Positions 1 through 6,508 of a DNA stretch of 8,127 nt are shown piece after piece. Source of the DNA: an uncultured Granulosicoccus sp. (GTDB lineage Bacteria; Pseudomonadota; Gammaproteobacteria; Granulosicoccales; Granulosicoccaceae); the NCBI GenBank assembly GCA_938016235.1, contig CALLPU010000185.1, positions 1 through 8,127 on the forward strand, in the 5' to 3' direction. Below the pieces are notes generated by a model that saw nothing but the letters and a program-made list of their open reading frames with translations, was not told the origin of the DNA and did no database searches. The position numbers and the translations under genes are program-made. Every line of letters begins with the position of its first letter. The first letter of the stretch is position 1.

Positions 1-1
1 C

Positions 2-967
2 ATATATGCGCTCATTCTGGTCGGTGGAATTGTGCGCGCCACCGGAGCCGGCATGGGTTGTCCCGATTGGCCCACGTGTTTTGGTCAGTGGATTCCGCCA
101 ACCAGTGAGTCCCAGTTACCGGCGGACTATCAGCAGATCTATGCTGACAGGGGGTACGCAGAAACCACCTTCAACGTCCGTAAAACCTGGACGGAATACC
201 TGAACAGACTCCTGGGTGTGTTTACAGGATTCACCATACTGGCGACGTTGATCGTGGCCATACCGTATCGGCGTGTGCAACCGAGCGTTTTCTGGTTGGC
301 TTTGTCGGGATTCATTCTCGTTGGGGTGCAGGGCTGGCTCGGTTCACGAGTCGTGGCGAGTAACCTGAATCCTGGCATGATCACCATTCATATGCTGCTG
401 GCGCAAGTGATCGTGGGCATCCTGATCGCCGCGCTGGTGCGCTCCGGCCGTGAACGCTATCGCGACATTCGCATCGAGCGCTTGCCCAGGTTTTTTTACC
501 CGTTAATGGTGTTTGCCATGGCGGTCGGCTTGCTGCAATTGGTCATGGGTACGCAAGTGCGTGAGGCGGTGGACCTGATTGCACGCAGCAGCGACAACAG
601 CAACCGGCATCTGTGGATAGAAAACCTGCCGCTGATCTTTGCCATACACAAGTATTTTGCCATCCCGCTTGTATTGCTGAACGGCTGGTTGATTATGGCG
701 GTCCTGAATCATTCACAGTCGACCATCCTGAGACGGTTGAGCATCGCACTGGCTGTATTTCTTCTGGGTACCATCGTTATTGGCATGAGCATGGATAGAT
801 TGCATCTACCCATGTTTGCCCAACCACTGCATTTGTGGCTTGCATCATTGATCTTTGGCACCCAGCTGGCGTTGCTGCTGATTCTCAGACACGCCCGGCA
901 TACGACTGCCGACCCGGCAGCGGTGTCACCGGCATCGCCGGCTCTGTCTCCCAGTCCCGACTACTGA
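2..967 (+). CDS. ctaA: Heme A synthase, COX15/CtaA family (5'-partial)
   Basis: This inner-membrane enzyme oxidises the C8 methyl of heme O to the formyl group of heme A, the cofactor of aa3-type cytochrome c oxidases. The frame is open from base 2 to the window edge, and conserved sequence (VGGIVRATGAGMGCPDWP) lies before the first GTG at 32. The true start is therefore upstream, and 321 residues are visible. Numbering from base 2, there are the end of TM1 (1-10), a long periplasmic loop with a Cys20/Cys26 pair, and seven further membrane segments near 68-88, 95-116, 125-147, 163-185, 208-235, 243-264 and 275-296. Conserved histidines are H130, H216 and H277, and the loop glutamate is E65. 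The position three residues after E65, His in many CtaA proteins, is Asn68. As I recall, Bacteroidetes-type family members also carry Asn there. The C-terminal 20 residues are a Pro/Ser/Ala-rich tail. The family call is secure; the missing N-terminus is probably short. Confidence 0.93.
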   Translation: MYALILVGGIVRATGAGMGCPDWPTCFGQWIPPTSESQLPADYQQIYADRGYAETTFNVRKTWTEYLNRLLGVFTGFTILATLIVAIPYRRVQPSVFWLALSGFILVGVQGWLGSRVVASNLNPGMITIHMLLAQVIVGILIAALVRSGRERYRDIRIERLPRFFYPLMVFAMAVGLLQLVMGTQVREAVDLIARSSDNSNRHLWIENLPLIFAIHKYFAIPLVLLNGWLIMAVLNHSQSTILRRLSIALAVFLLGTIVIGMSMDRLHLPMFAQPLHLWLASLIFGTQLALLLILRHARHTTADPAAVSPASPALSPSPDY

Positions 968-1023
968 GCGGATTGTCAGTGTTTTCGGTATTGAGGCTTG
1001 CCTGACATTGGCACAGGTATCAC

Positions 1024-1044
1024 TGTAGGCAACAACAACCTACA
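1024..1044. repeat. Short inverted repeat before the comEA-like gene
   Basis: TGTAGG (1024-1029) and CCTACA (1039-1044) form a perfect 6-base inverted repeat around a 9-base loop. It lies in the 100-base gap between the heme A synthase and the HhH protein, 23 bases before the latter's start. It could be an operator half-site pair or a small mRNA hairpin. No T-tract follows, so it is not a standard terminator. A chance occurrence is possible. Confidence 0.3.
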
Positions 1045-1055
1045 ACTCTTGCGAC

Positions 1056-1060
1056 AAGGA
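1056..1060 (+). promoter_or_regulatory. Ribosome binding site for the ComEA-like gene
   Basis: AAGGA lies 7 bases before the ATG at 1068, which is ideal spacing. It supports that start even though the resulting signal peptide has a long n-region of about 20 residues. Confidence 0.6.
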
Positions 1061-1067
1061 CGTCGTT

Positions 1068-1634
1068 ATGCAAATACCCCTGTGTTTTACGAACCCGCGC
1101 GCGGTTACAGCGCAACGCTGTCTACCAGTCTGGATCGTTGCGGCTCTGCTGAGTATCTTATGTGCGCTTGTGTCAACTGTGCAGGCACAGGGTCTGGCTC
1201 CAGCGGCCCTCCAGGCCCTGTCTTCGCAGGATCGTGAGCCGCCCAGGAAAGGGCGCTATTCAACAAGCAGCGGCAGTGAAGGGGTTCAACAGCGACTGGA
1301 TATCAACCTGGCTACTGCAAGTCAGCTGGAGGAGCGGTTGCCGGGCATAGGGCCAGCAAAAGCTAGCCGGATAGTCGAATGGCGGAGCCTGAACGGGGCA
1401 TTTCAAACCCTGGATCAGTTGCTGAAGGTCAACGGTATTGGCCCCAAAACACTCGAACGTATCCGGCCCTATCTGCGAGTTGGTGAGGCGGCTGCGTTGA
1501 ACAACAATTCCAGTGGCGACCCGGTAGAAGAACAGGTGGCACTGGCCGTACAGCATATCGTGGCTGTTGCACAGCGCGATGCGGTTGCCGCGAGGCGTGA
1601 GGCCAAAGCCGCCACGCGTTCATCAGGCGATTAA
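1068..1634 (+). CDS. Secreted helix-hairpin-helix protein, ComEA-like
   Basis: This 188-residue protein probably binds DNA without sequence specificity outside the cytoplasm. Residues 1-40 look like a signal peptide: a basic n-region, a hydrophobic core at about 20-38, and an AxA-type site VQA before Gln41. A low-complexity linker (41-75) leads to a ComEA-type tandem HhH domain at about 77-139. That domain starts LDINLATASQLEE and has the two hairpins LPGIGPAKAS (91-100) and VNGIGPKTLE (121-130), ending IRPYLRV. The C-terminal 45 residues (DPVEEQVALA onward) form a charged, Ala-rich predicted helix beyond the domain. ComEA proteins take up DNA in transformation, but many proteobacteria carry short HhH proteins with unproven roles, and no other competence gene is visible here. 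The gene follows ctaA by 100 bases on the same strand and converges on apt. The domain call is strong; the competence role is an inference. Confidence 0.82.
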   Translation: MQIPLCFTNPRAVTAQRCLPVWIVAALLSILCALVSTVQAQGLAPAALQALSSQDREPPRKGRYSTSSGSEGVQQRLDINLATASQLEERLPGIGPAKASRIVEWRSLNGAFQTLDQLLKVNGIGPKTLERIRPYLRVGEAAALNNNSSGDPVEEQVALAVQHIVAVAQRDAVAARREAKAATRSSGD

Positions 1635-1640
1635 CGCCAG

Positions 1641-1678
1641 ATACTGCAGGAGCCCCCACTCGCGAGGCAGTTATTTTT
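1641..1678. terminator. Possible terminator between convergent comEA-like gene and apt
   Basis: In the 53-base gap between the two stop codons, ACTGC (1643-1647) pairs with GCAGT (1667-1671). An inner GAG/CTC stem (1650-1652 with 1659-1661) sits in the loop, and TATTTTT (1672-1678) follows. This resembles a weak intrinsic terminator for the plus-strand genes. The stem is short and interrupted, so the call is tentative. Confidence 0.38.
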
Positions 1679-1687
1679 ACTGACCCA

Positions 1688-2215
1688 CTAATCGCCTTCA
1701 AATTCACACAGTACGTGTACCGGCACATCCAGCGCTTCGATGCGTTGTCTGCCTCCCAGTGCGGGTAGATCGATGATGAACGCACTACCGATCACCTGGG
1801 CACCGCTACGCCGGATCAATTTTATGCCAGCCTCGCAGGTGCCACCCGTGGCGATGAGATCGTCTACCAGCAATACCCGTTCACCCGCTTGCAACGCACC
1901 CTCGTGCAGTTCCATGGTGGCTTCACCGTATTCCAGCGTGTATGACTCACTCATTCGCGGCCCGGGCAGCTTGCCGGCTTTGCGGATGGGGACAAACCCG
2001 ACAGACAACTGATGAGCGATTGCACCACCCATGATGAAGCCGCGTGCTTCCAGAGCTGCAACCTTGTCGATCCGATCGCCAGCATAAGGATGCAGAAGAT
2101 TGTCAATGGCCATGCGAAACGCCTGTGCATCGCCAAACAAGGTGGTGACATCTCGAAACTGAATGCCAGGCTTGGGGAAATCAGGGATCGTACGGATGGA
2201 ATCTCGTATGTTCAT
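1688..2215 (-). CDS. apt: Adenine phosphoribosyltransferase
   Basis: This cytosolic purine-salvage enzyme joins adenine and PRPP to give AMP and pyrophosphate. The chosen ATG at 2215 gives 175 residues, a normal family length, and the N-terminus MNIRDSIRTIPDFPKPGIQF typical of Apt. The open frame reaches back to an ATG at 2272, but those 19 extra residues (Cys- and Trp-containing) do not look like family sequence, and no ribosome site precedes that codon. Visible motifs are FRDVT (20-24), ARGF (57-60), the flexible loop RKAGKLPGP (79-87) with YTLEYG (92-97), and the PRPP-binding loop VLLVDDLIATGGT (114-126) with its two adjacent aspartates. Apt usually acts as a homodimer. The gene stands alone on the minus strand, divergent from the DUF2959 lipoprotein gene. 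No strong Shine-Dalgarno site is visible before 2215. Confidence 0.96.
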   Translation of the reverse strand: MNIRDSIRTIPDFPKPGIQFRDVTTLFGDAQAFRMAIDNLLHPYAGDRIDKVAALEARGFIMGGAIAHQLSVGFVPIRKAGKLPGPRMSESYTLEYGEATMELHEGALQAGERVLLVDDLIATGGTCEAGIKLIRRSGAQVIGSAFIIDLPALGGRQRIEALDVPVHVLCEFEGD

Positions 2216-2313
2216 GATGCAGTTGGTTGCGCTGTTCCGGCAAAGGCACTGGTGTGACCATAAGGGTAACACTTGCCGCAGGCAGCCTGAAATGCTGATC
2301 CGTTGAGCCCGCG

Positions 2314-2322
2314 TGATATTAT
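2314..2322 (+). promoter_or_regulatory. Candidate extended -10 promoter for the DUF2959 gene
   Basis: TGATATTAT matches an extended -10 element: TG, one base, then TATTAT (5 of 6 to TATAAT). No good -35 box lies 16-18 bases upstream, which is tolerated in extended -10 promoters. Transcription would start near 2329, leaving a leader of about 27 bases before the ATG at 2356. The same AT-rich patch reads TAATAT on the minus strand (2316-2321) and might also serve apt, with weaker support. Confidence 0.42.
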
Positions 2323-2355
2323 TAGCGCACTTAACTGAGTGGCTGGATCGACGAC

Positions 2356-2997
2356 ATGCGTCTGATAACCAAATTGTTTCTAATTGTGTCTGCTGTGGTA
2401 TTGGCAGGCTGCAGCACGATCAAATACAACACCCTTGAAAAGGTCGGCATCCACAAGCGTGACTTGCTGGTAGGCAATGTAGAGGATACCCGCGACGCCC
2501 AGAAAGAGGCGCAAGAACAGTTCCAGGATGCGCTAGAACGTTTTGGCAATATCGTCACCATCGAAGATACTGACCTGAAAAAAGCCTACAACCGTCTGAA
2601 AGACGAGTACGAGGACAGCAAAGATGCTGCCGAGGACGTATCCGAGGAAATCGACGAAGTTGAGGAAGTTGCCGCTGATCTGTTTGACGAATGGCGCGAA
2701 GAGAACAAGGCCTATTCGGATGCGGTCTTGCGCCGAGACAGTGAGAACAAGCTGCGCGACACCGAAGCGCGTTACAAGGAAATGCTCAAGAGCATGAAGC
2801 AGGCCGAGGCGAGTATGCAGCCCGTACTCTCATCGCTCTACGACAACGTGTTGTACCTGAAGCACAACCTGAACGCCCAGGCGGTTGGGTCGTTGCGCAC
2901 CACCTTCAACGAACTGGAAGGGGATATCGGCATTTTGATTGAGCGCATGAACCAGTCCATTGCGCGCTCAAACGACTTCATCAATCAGATGAACTGA
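2356..2997 (+). CDS. DUF2959-family coiled-coil outer-membrane lipoprotein
   Basis: The function is unknown. The 213-residue product starts with a type II signal peptide: Arg/Lys n-region, hydrophobic core 7-17, and lipobox LAGC with the lipidated Cys19. The +2 residue is Ser rather than Asp, which predicts sorting to the outer membrane. The mature chain is highly charged and almost wholly helical by appearance. An acidic stretch at about 83-118 is rich in Glu and Asp, and heptad-like spacing suggests long coiled coils at about 45-155 and 175-205. The overall sequence, including the start of the mature part (STIKYNTLEKVGIHKRDLLV) and the C-terminal QAVGSLRTTFNELE region, fits DUF2959 as I know it. 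GGA at 2345-2347, 8 bases before the ATG, is a modest ribosome site. The next gene begins 28 bases after the stop, so the two are probably co-transcribed. An envelope-structural or stress role is only a guess. Confidence 0.85.
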   Translation: MRLITKLFLIVSAVVLAGCSTIKYNTLEKVGIHKRDLLVGNVEDTRDAQKEAQEQFQDALERFGNIVTIEDTDLKKAYNRLKDEYEDSKDAAEDVSEEIDEVEEVAADLFDEWREENKAYSDAVLRRDSENKLRDTEARYKEMLKSMKQAEASMQPVLSSLYDNVLYLKHNLNAQAVGSLRTTFNELEGDIGILIERMNQSIARSNDFINQMN

Positions 2998-3025
2998 TCA
3001 GGCAAGGCTGCATACAAAAGACACC

Positions 3026-3376
3026 ATGACGAGCAGCGATGACAAGACAGAGCCTGACGATGTTCTGGATAAACTGAATCTGGAAACCGGCGTTATCAGC
3101 TGGGACGAACTCGTCAGGCATTTCGCACGAGGTGTGGTTATTGCCGTGGAGCAGCCTCTGGATCTCATAGAGGCTGCTTCCTGTTTGACACAGGATGACA
3201 CAGCTACTTTGAAAGACTGGCTGGAGAATGGATCAGTGCGGCGCGCCAGCGACGATGATGCGCGCGACTGGACAAGTCGGGCACCCGACTTCTGGTGTGT
3301 CGTTACAGCGCCGTGGGTGCTGGTTCAGGAGAAAAGTCCGTCAGAGAGTTTACCCACGCACTCAACAGTGCACTAG
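3026..3376 (+). CDS. DUF2288-family small cytosolic protein
   Basis: The function is unknown. The 116-residue protein has no signal peptide or membrane segment. Family-like features run in order: ISWDELVRHFARGVVIAVE (24-42), PLDLIEAA (44-51), an acidic turn with DDTATLKDWLENG (58-69), then FWCVVTAPWVLVQEK (89-103). These match DUF2288, a family common in Gammaproteobacteria and Cyanobacteria. It follows the DUF2959 gene by 28 bases on the same strand, suggesting a two-gene unit. No clear Shine-Dalgarno site precedes the ATG. The last 24 codons, including the conserved PWVLVQE, lie inside the 3' end of meaB on the opposite strand, a 74-base convergent overlap. The 13 residues after QEK have no obvious family character and may be a tail permitted by read-through to the next stop. 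Family assignment rests on remembered motif order, not a search. Confidence 0.8.
   Translation: MTSSDDKTEPDDVLDKLNLETGVISWDELVRHFARGVVIAVEQPLDLIEAASCLTQDDTATLKDWLENGSVRRASDDDARDWTSRAPDFWCVVTAPWVLVQEKSPSESLPTHSTVH
3148..3180. repeat. Strong inverted repeat inside the DUF2288 gene
   Basis: GCAGCCTCT (3151-3159) and AGAGGCTGC (3169-3177) are perfect 9-base arms around a 9-base loop. The stem extends outward by A3150-T3178, a G3149-T3179 wobble and G3148-C3180, giving 12 pairs. It lies within codons for QPLDLIEAAS of DUF2288. A second perfect hairpin, TCCTGT (3179-3184) with ACAGGA (3190-3195) and a 5-base loop, starts at its right foot. No T-tract follows on the minus strand, so it is not a canonical terminator for meaB, although it sits about 120 bases past that gene's stop. 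Confidence 0.6.
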
Positions 3377-4328
3377 CGGCCTGCGGTGGGGTGAGCTGCT
3401 GTTGCCGTACGTCTGTCTCGGTTTTTCGTATTAACGCGTGCAGCTCGGTGTTGTCTCTGAGAGACGCCAGCACCTGTTCATCCACCATCGACCACATCCA
3501 GCGAATCCGCTGCTGTTCTCGACGTTCAACCAGTTCGCCGCTATCAATCAGCTGTCGTCTGTGATCTCGCACCGCTTGCCATAGTTCATCGAGTCCATCA
3601 CCGGTCAACGCGCTGCACGTCAGCGTCAATGGTTTCCAGCTACTGCTGTTCTGCAGGATGGACAACGCGCGTTGATACGCAGCCTTGGCGTGTTGGGCAT
3701 CTTTTTGTAGCGTACCGTCTGCCTTGTTGACGGCAATGATATCGGCTAGTTCGAGCACGCCTTTCTTGATGCCCTGAAGTTCATCGCCCGCACCCGGAAG
3801 CATCAGCACAAGGTAACAGTCAACCATGTCGGATACGGTCGTTTCCGATTGGCCAACGCCAACCGTTTCGACCAGGATGACATCGAAACCGGCTGCTTCA
3901 CACAGCAGCAAAGACTCTCGTGTAACGCGAGCGACACCACCCAGATGCCCACTGGTGGGTGATGGACGTATGTACGCCTCATCGGCAATGGACAGATCTG
4001 GCATGCGGGTTTTATCACCCAATATGCTGCCACCTGAACGTTGGCTGCTGGGGTCGATTGCCAATACTGCAACCCGGTGACCTCGTTCAATCAGCCGCAG
4101 GCCCAGCGCTTCGATAAACGTACTTTTGCCCACGCCCGGCACACCGCTAATGCCAACACGGATGGCCTTGCCGGTTCGTGGCAGCAGTTGCTGAAGTGCT
4201 CCCTGCGCTACGTCCCGGTGTGCCGCCAGGCTGGATTCTGTCAGCGTTATCGCCCGTGAGAGCAGGGCGCGGTTACGTGCCAGTACACCGTCTGCCAACG
4301 CATCCGAGGTTAATATTGCACGACTCAT
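3303..4328 (-). CDS. meaB: Methylmalonyl-CoA mutase chaperone GTPase MeaB/ArgK
   Basis: This cytosolic G3E-family GTPase is the bacterial counterpart of human MMAA. It gates adenosylcobalamin delivery to methylmalonyl-CoA mutase and protects or rescues the enzyme from inactivation. The product is 341 residues, slightly above the usual 310-335. Visible motifs are the helical N-terminus, Walker A GVPGVGKST (62-70), DPSSQRSGGSILGDKTRM (92-109), YIRPSP-TSGHLGG (119-131), the switch/G3 segment ETVGVGQSE (154-162), and G4 NKAD (201-204). All nucleotide-binding motifs look intact. The ATG (4326-4328) overlaps the TGA of mutB in an ATGA, so translation is coupled and the genes are one operon. Older annotations call this family ArgK or a lysine-arginine-ornithine transport kinase; the mutase context rules out that reading. 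Its 3' end overlaps the convergent DUF2288 gene by 74 bases. Confidence 0.95.
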   Translation of the reverse strand: MSRAILTSDALADGVLARNRALLSRAITLTESSLAAHRDVAQGALQQLLPRTGKAIRVGISGVPGVGKSTFIEALGLRLIERGHRVAVLAIDPSSQRSGGSILGDKTRMPDLSIADEAYIRPSPTSGHLGGVARVTRESLLLCEAAGFDVILVETVGVGQSETTVSDMVDCYLVLMLPGAGDELQGIKKGVLELADIIAVNKADGTLQKDAQHAKAAYQRALSILQNSSSWKPLTLTCSALTGDGLDELWQAVRDHRRQLIDSGELVERREQQRIRWMWSMVDEQVLASLRDNTELHALIRKTETDVRQQQLTPPQAASALLSAWVNSLTDFSPEPAPTAL

Positions 4329-6508
4329 TCGGCAGAGTCGGAGGGTAGCGGTGGGTGCTGCAAGGCTTCCAGCAATGTATCGAGCAGCGAGGTTGCGGCT
4401 TCGGCAATCACGGTACCGGGTGGAAATACCGCGGCGGCGCCCGCGCTTAGCAGTTCGGGTACATCCTGCGGCGGAACAACGCCACCCACGACAATCTGTA
4501 TGTCGCCACGATCGTGTTTCTCCAGGGCTGCCTTGAGAGAAGGCACGAGTGTAAGGTGACCGGCAGCCAGCGAGCTGGCTCCGACGATATGCACATCATT
4601 ATCAACGGCTTGTCTGGCTACCTCTTCTGGCGTCTGGAACAAGGGGCCGATATCCACGTCGAATCCCAGATCGGCAAAGGCGGTAGCGATAACCTTCTGC
4701 CCCCGGTCGTGTCCATCCTGACCCATCTTCGCAATCAGAATACGTGGACGCCGACCTTCACAGGCCATGAAATGCGCAATGCGTTTTTCGATCAGCGGTA
4801 AATGATCACTGGCTGCCATGGCGTGAAGATACACTCCTTGAATGGATTGGATTCGGGCGGTGTGTCTGCCGTAAACGCTTTCCAGCGCATCGGAGATCTC
4901 ACCCACGGTTGCTCTGGCGCGTGCAGCGTCCACAGCCAGAGACAGCAGGTTGCCGGATTCTTCTTTTGCCGCGCTGGTTAATGCCTGCAGGGCACGCTTA
5001 TGCGCTTTAGGCTCGCGTTCTGCCCGCAACCGTTGCAGTCTGTCGAGCTGCTGCTCTCGCACTTTGGCGTTGTCTATTTTCAGAACCTCTACTGGCGGCT
5101 CATTGTCCAGCCGCAGCTCATTGACGCCAACAACGGTTTGTATACCAGCGTCTATGCGTGCCTGGGTACGCGCGGCAGCTTTCTCGATGCGCAGTTTGGG
5201 AATACCGGCTTCTATCGCTTTCGCCATGCCGCCACGGGCCTCTACTTCTTCAATGTGCTGCCAGGCTTTCTGCGCCAGCTCACGGGTCAGTGTTTCCATG
5301 AAATAGCTGCCACCCCAGGGGTCCACCGTGTTGCACAGTCCACTTTCATGCTGCAGCAGTAATTGTGTGTTGCGTGCTATTCGGGCTGAAAAATCGGTTG
5401 GTAACGCCAGAGCTTCATCAAACGCATTGGTGTGCAGCGACTGCGTATGACCGGCAACCGCTGCCATCGCTTCTATCCCGGTACGGGTGACGTTGTTGTA
5501 AACATCCTGTGCTGTCAGGCTCCAGCCAGATGTCTGGCTGTGCGTGCGCAAACTCAGTGAACGTGGATTTTTCGGGTTGAAGGTCTTGACCAGTTTTGCC
5601 CACAGAAGCCGGGCTGCACGAAGCTTGGCCACCTCCATGTAGTGATTCATGCCGATAGCCCAGAAAAATGACAGGCGGGGTGCGAAACTGTCCACGTCCA
5701 TACCGGCAGCTATACCGGTTCGGAGATATTCAACGCCATCGGCAAGCGTGTATGCCAATTCCAGATCCGCGGTAGCACCTGCCTCCTGCATGTGATAACC
5801 CGAAATGCTGATGCTGTTGAATTTCGGCATGTTGCGGGACGTGAACGAGAAGATATCAGCAATGATTCTCATCGACGGTGCCGGCGGATAGATATAGGTA
5901 TTGCGTACCATGAACTCCTTGAGGATGTCATTCTGGATGGTACCGGTCAGCTTTTCGGGCGCAACGCCTTGCTCCTCGGCAGCAACGATGTAGAGCGCCA
6001 TGATCGGCAGCACCGCACCGTTCATGGTCATTGAGACACTCATCTTGTCCAGCGGTATCTGATCAAACAGGATCTGCATGTCCAGAATGGAATCGATGGC
6101 AACACCGGCCATGCCGACATCGCTGATGACGCGAGGATGATCAGAGTCGTAGCCCCTGTGCGTCGGTAGATCAAACGCAATGGACAAACCTTTTTGTCCG
6201 GCGGCAAGGTTGCGTTTATAGAAAGCGTTACTGTCTTCTGCTGTTGAAAATCCCGCGTATTGACGCACGGTCCAGGGTCGCGATGCATACATGGTTGGGT
6301 AGGGGCCGCGGGTATAGGGGGCAAAGCCCGGGTAGTCCAGTTCGTAGCCAGACGCAGCGCGATCAGCTTCGCTGTAGTGTGACTTCAGTGCAATACCTTC
6401 AGGGGTAGTGTCACTGTGTGCCGCAGTGTCGAATGCTGGCTCTTCACTCTCAGCTGAAGCCGGTCGTGGTCGGTTATGTTCGGTAAATTCGAAGGAGGGC
6501 TGATTCAT
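4325..6508 (-). CDS. mutB: Methylmalonyl-CoA mutase large (catalytic) subunit
   Basis: This adenosylcobalamin-dependent enzyme isomerises (R)-methylmalonyl-CoA to succinyl-CoA. The ATG at 6508 gives 727 residues, a full family length; a GTG one codon upstream (6511) is an equally possible start. The N-terminal barrel holds RPWTVRQYAGFS with Tyr84, RNTYIYPP with Arg202 and SGYHMQEAG with His239. These correspond to Tyr89, Arg207 and His244 of the Propionibacterium enzyme. The C-terminal B12 domain has KMGQDGHDRG (594-603) with the cobalt-ligating His600 and Lys594, then GASSLAAGH (643-651) and VVGGVVPPQD (674-683). All signature catalytic residues are present, so this subunit should be active. 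Its start is fused to the mutA stop as TGATG, with no Shine-Dalgarno site, pointing to translational coupling. It overlaps meaB by four bases. The first 30 residues are a variable acidic extension. Confidence 0.97.
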   Translation of the reverse strand: MNQPSFEFTEHNRPRPASAESEEPAFDTAAHSDTTPEGIALKSHYSEADRAASGYELDYPGFAPYTRGPYPTMYASRPWTVRQYAGFSTAEDSNAFYKRNLAAGQKGLSIAFDLPTHRGYDSDHPRVISDVGMAGVAIDSILDMQILFDQIPLDKMSVSMTMNGAVLPIMALYIVAAEEQGVAPEKLTGTIQNDILKEFMVRNTYIYPPAPSMRIIADIFSFTSRNMPKFNSISISGYHMQEAGATADLELAYTLADGVEYLRTGIAAGMDVDSFAPRLSFFWAIGMNHYMEVAKLRAARLLWAKLVKTFNPKNPRSLSLRTHSQTSGWSLTAQDVYNNVTRTGIEAMAAVAGHTQSLHTNAFDEALALPTDFSARIARNTQLLLQHESGLCNTVDPWGGSYFMETLTRELAQKAWQHIEEVEARGGMAKAIEAGIPKLRIEKAAARTQARIDAGIQTVVGVNELRLDNEPPVEVLKIDNAKVREQQLDRLQRLRAEREPKAHKRALQALTSAAKEESGNLLSLAVDAARARATVGEISDALESVYGRHTARIQSIQGVYLHAMAASDHLPLIEKRIAHFMACEGRRPRILIAKMGQDGHDRGQKVIATAFADLGFDVDIGPLFQTPEEVARQAVDNDVHIVGASSLAAGHLTLVPSLKAALEKHDRGDIQIVVGGVVPPQDVPELLSAGAAAVFPPGTVIAEAATSLLDTLLEALQHPPLPSDSAE

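Noticed and set aside
32..967. Taking GTG 32 as the start of the heme A synthase
   Set aside because: Conserved TM1 sequence (YALILVGGI) is encoded before it with no stop to the window edge, so the gene is 5'-truncated by the window.
1429..1785. Minus-strand open frame of 118 codons spanning the comEA-like gene end and the apt end
   Set aside because: It overlaps two well-supported genes in other frames and has no recognisable motif; it is a shadow frame.
2216..2272. N-terminal extension of Apt to ATG 2272
   Set aside because: The extra 19 residues do not resemble the family, there is no ribosome site, and the ATG at 2215 gives the usual length and N-terminus.
2271..2291. Small palindromes (TGCC-gca-GGCA and CAGG-cag-CCTG) between apt and the DUF2959 gene
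   Set aside because: Four-base stems are too short to call an operator or riboswitch from one sequence.
4950..5362. Plus-strand open frames of 118 and 120 codons opposite mutB
   Set aside because: They lie antisense to strongly conserved mutB codons. Their composition (Ser/Arg/Cys-rich) is that of reverse-complement shadows, and no ribosome sites or domains are seen.
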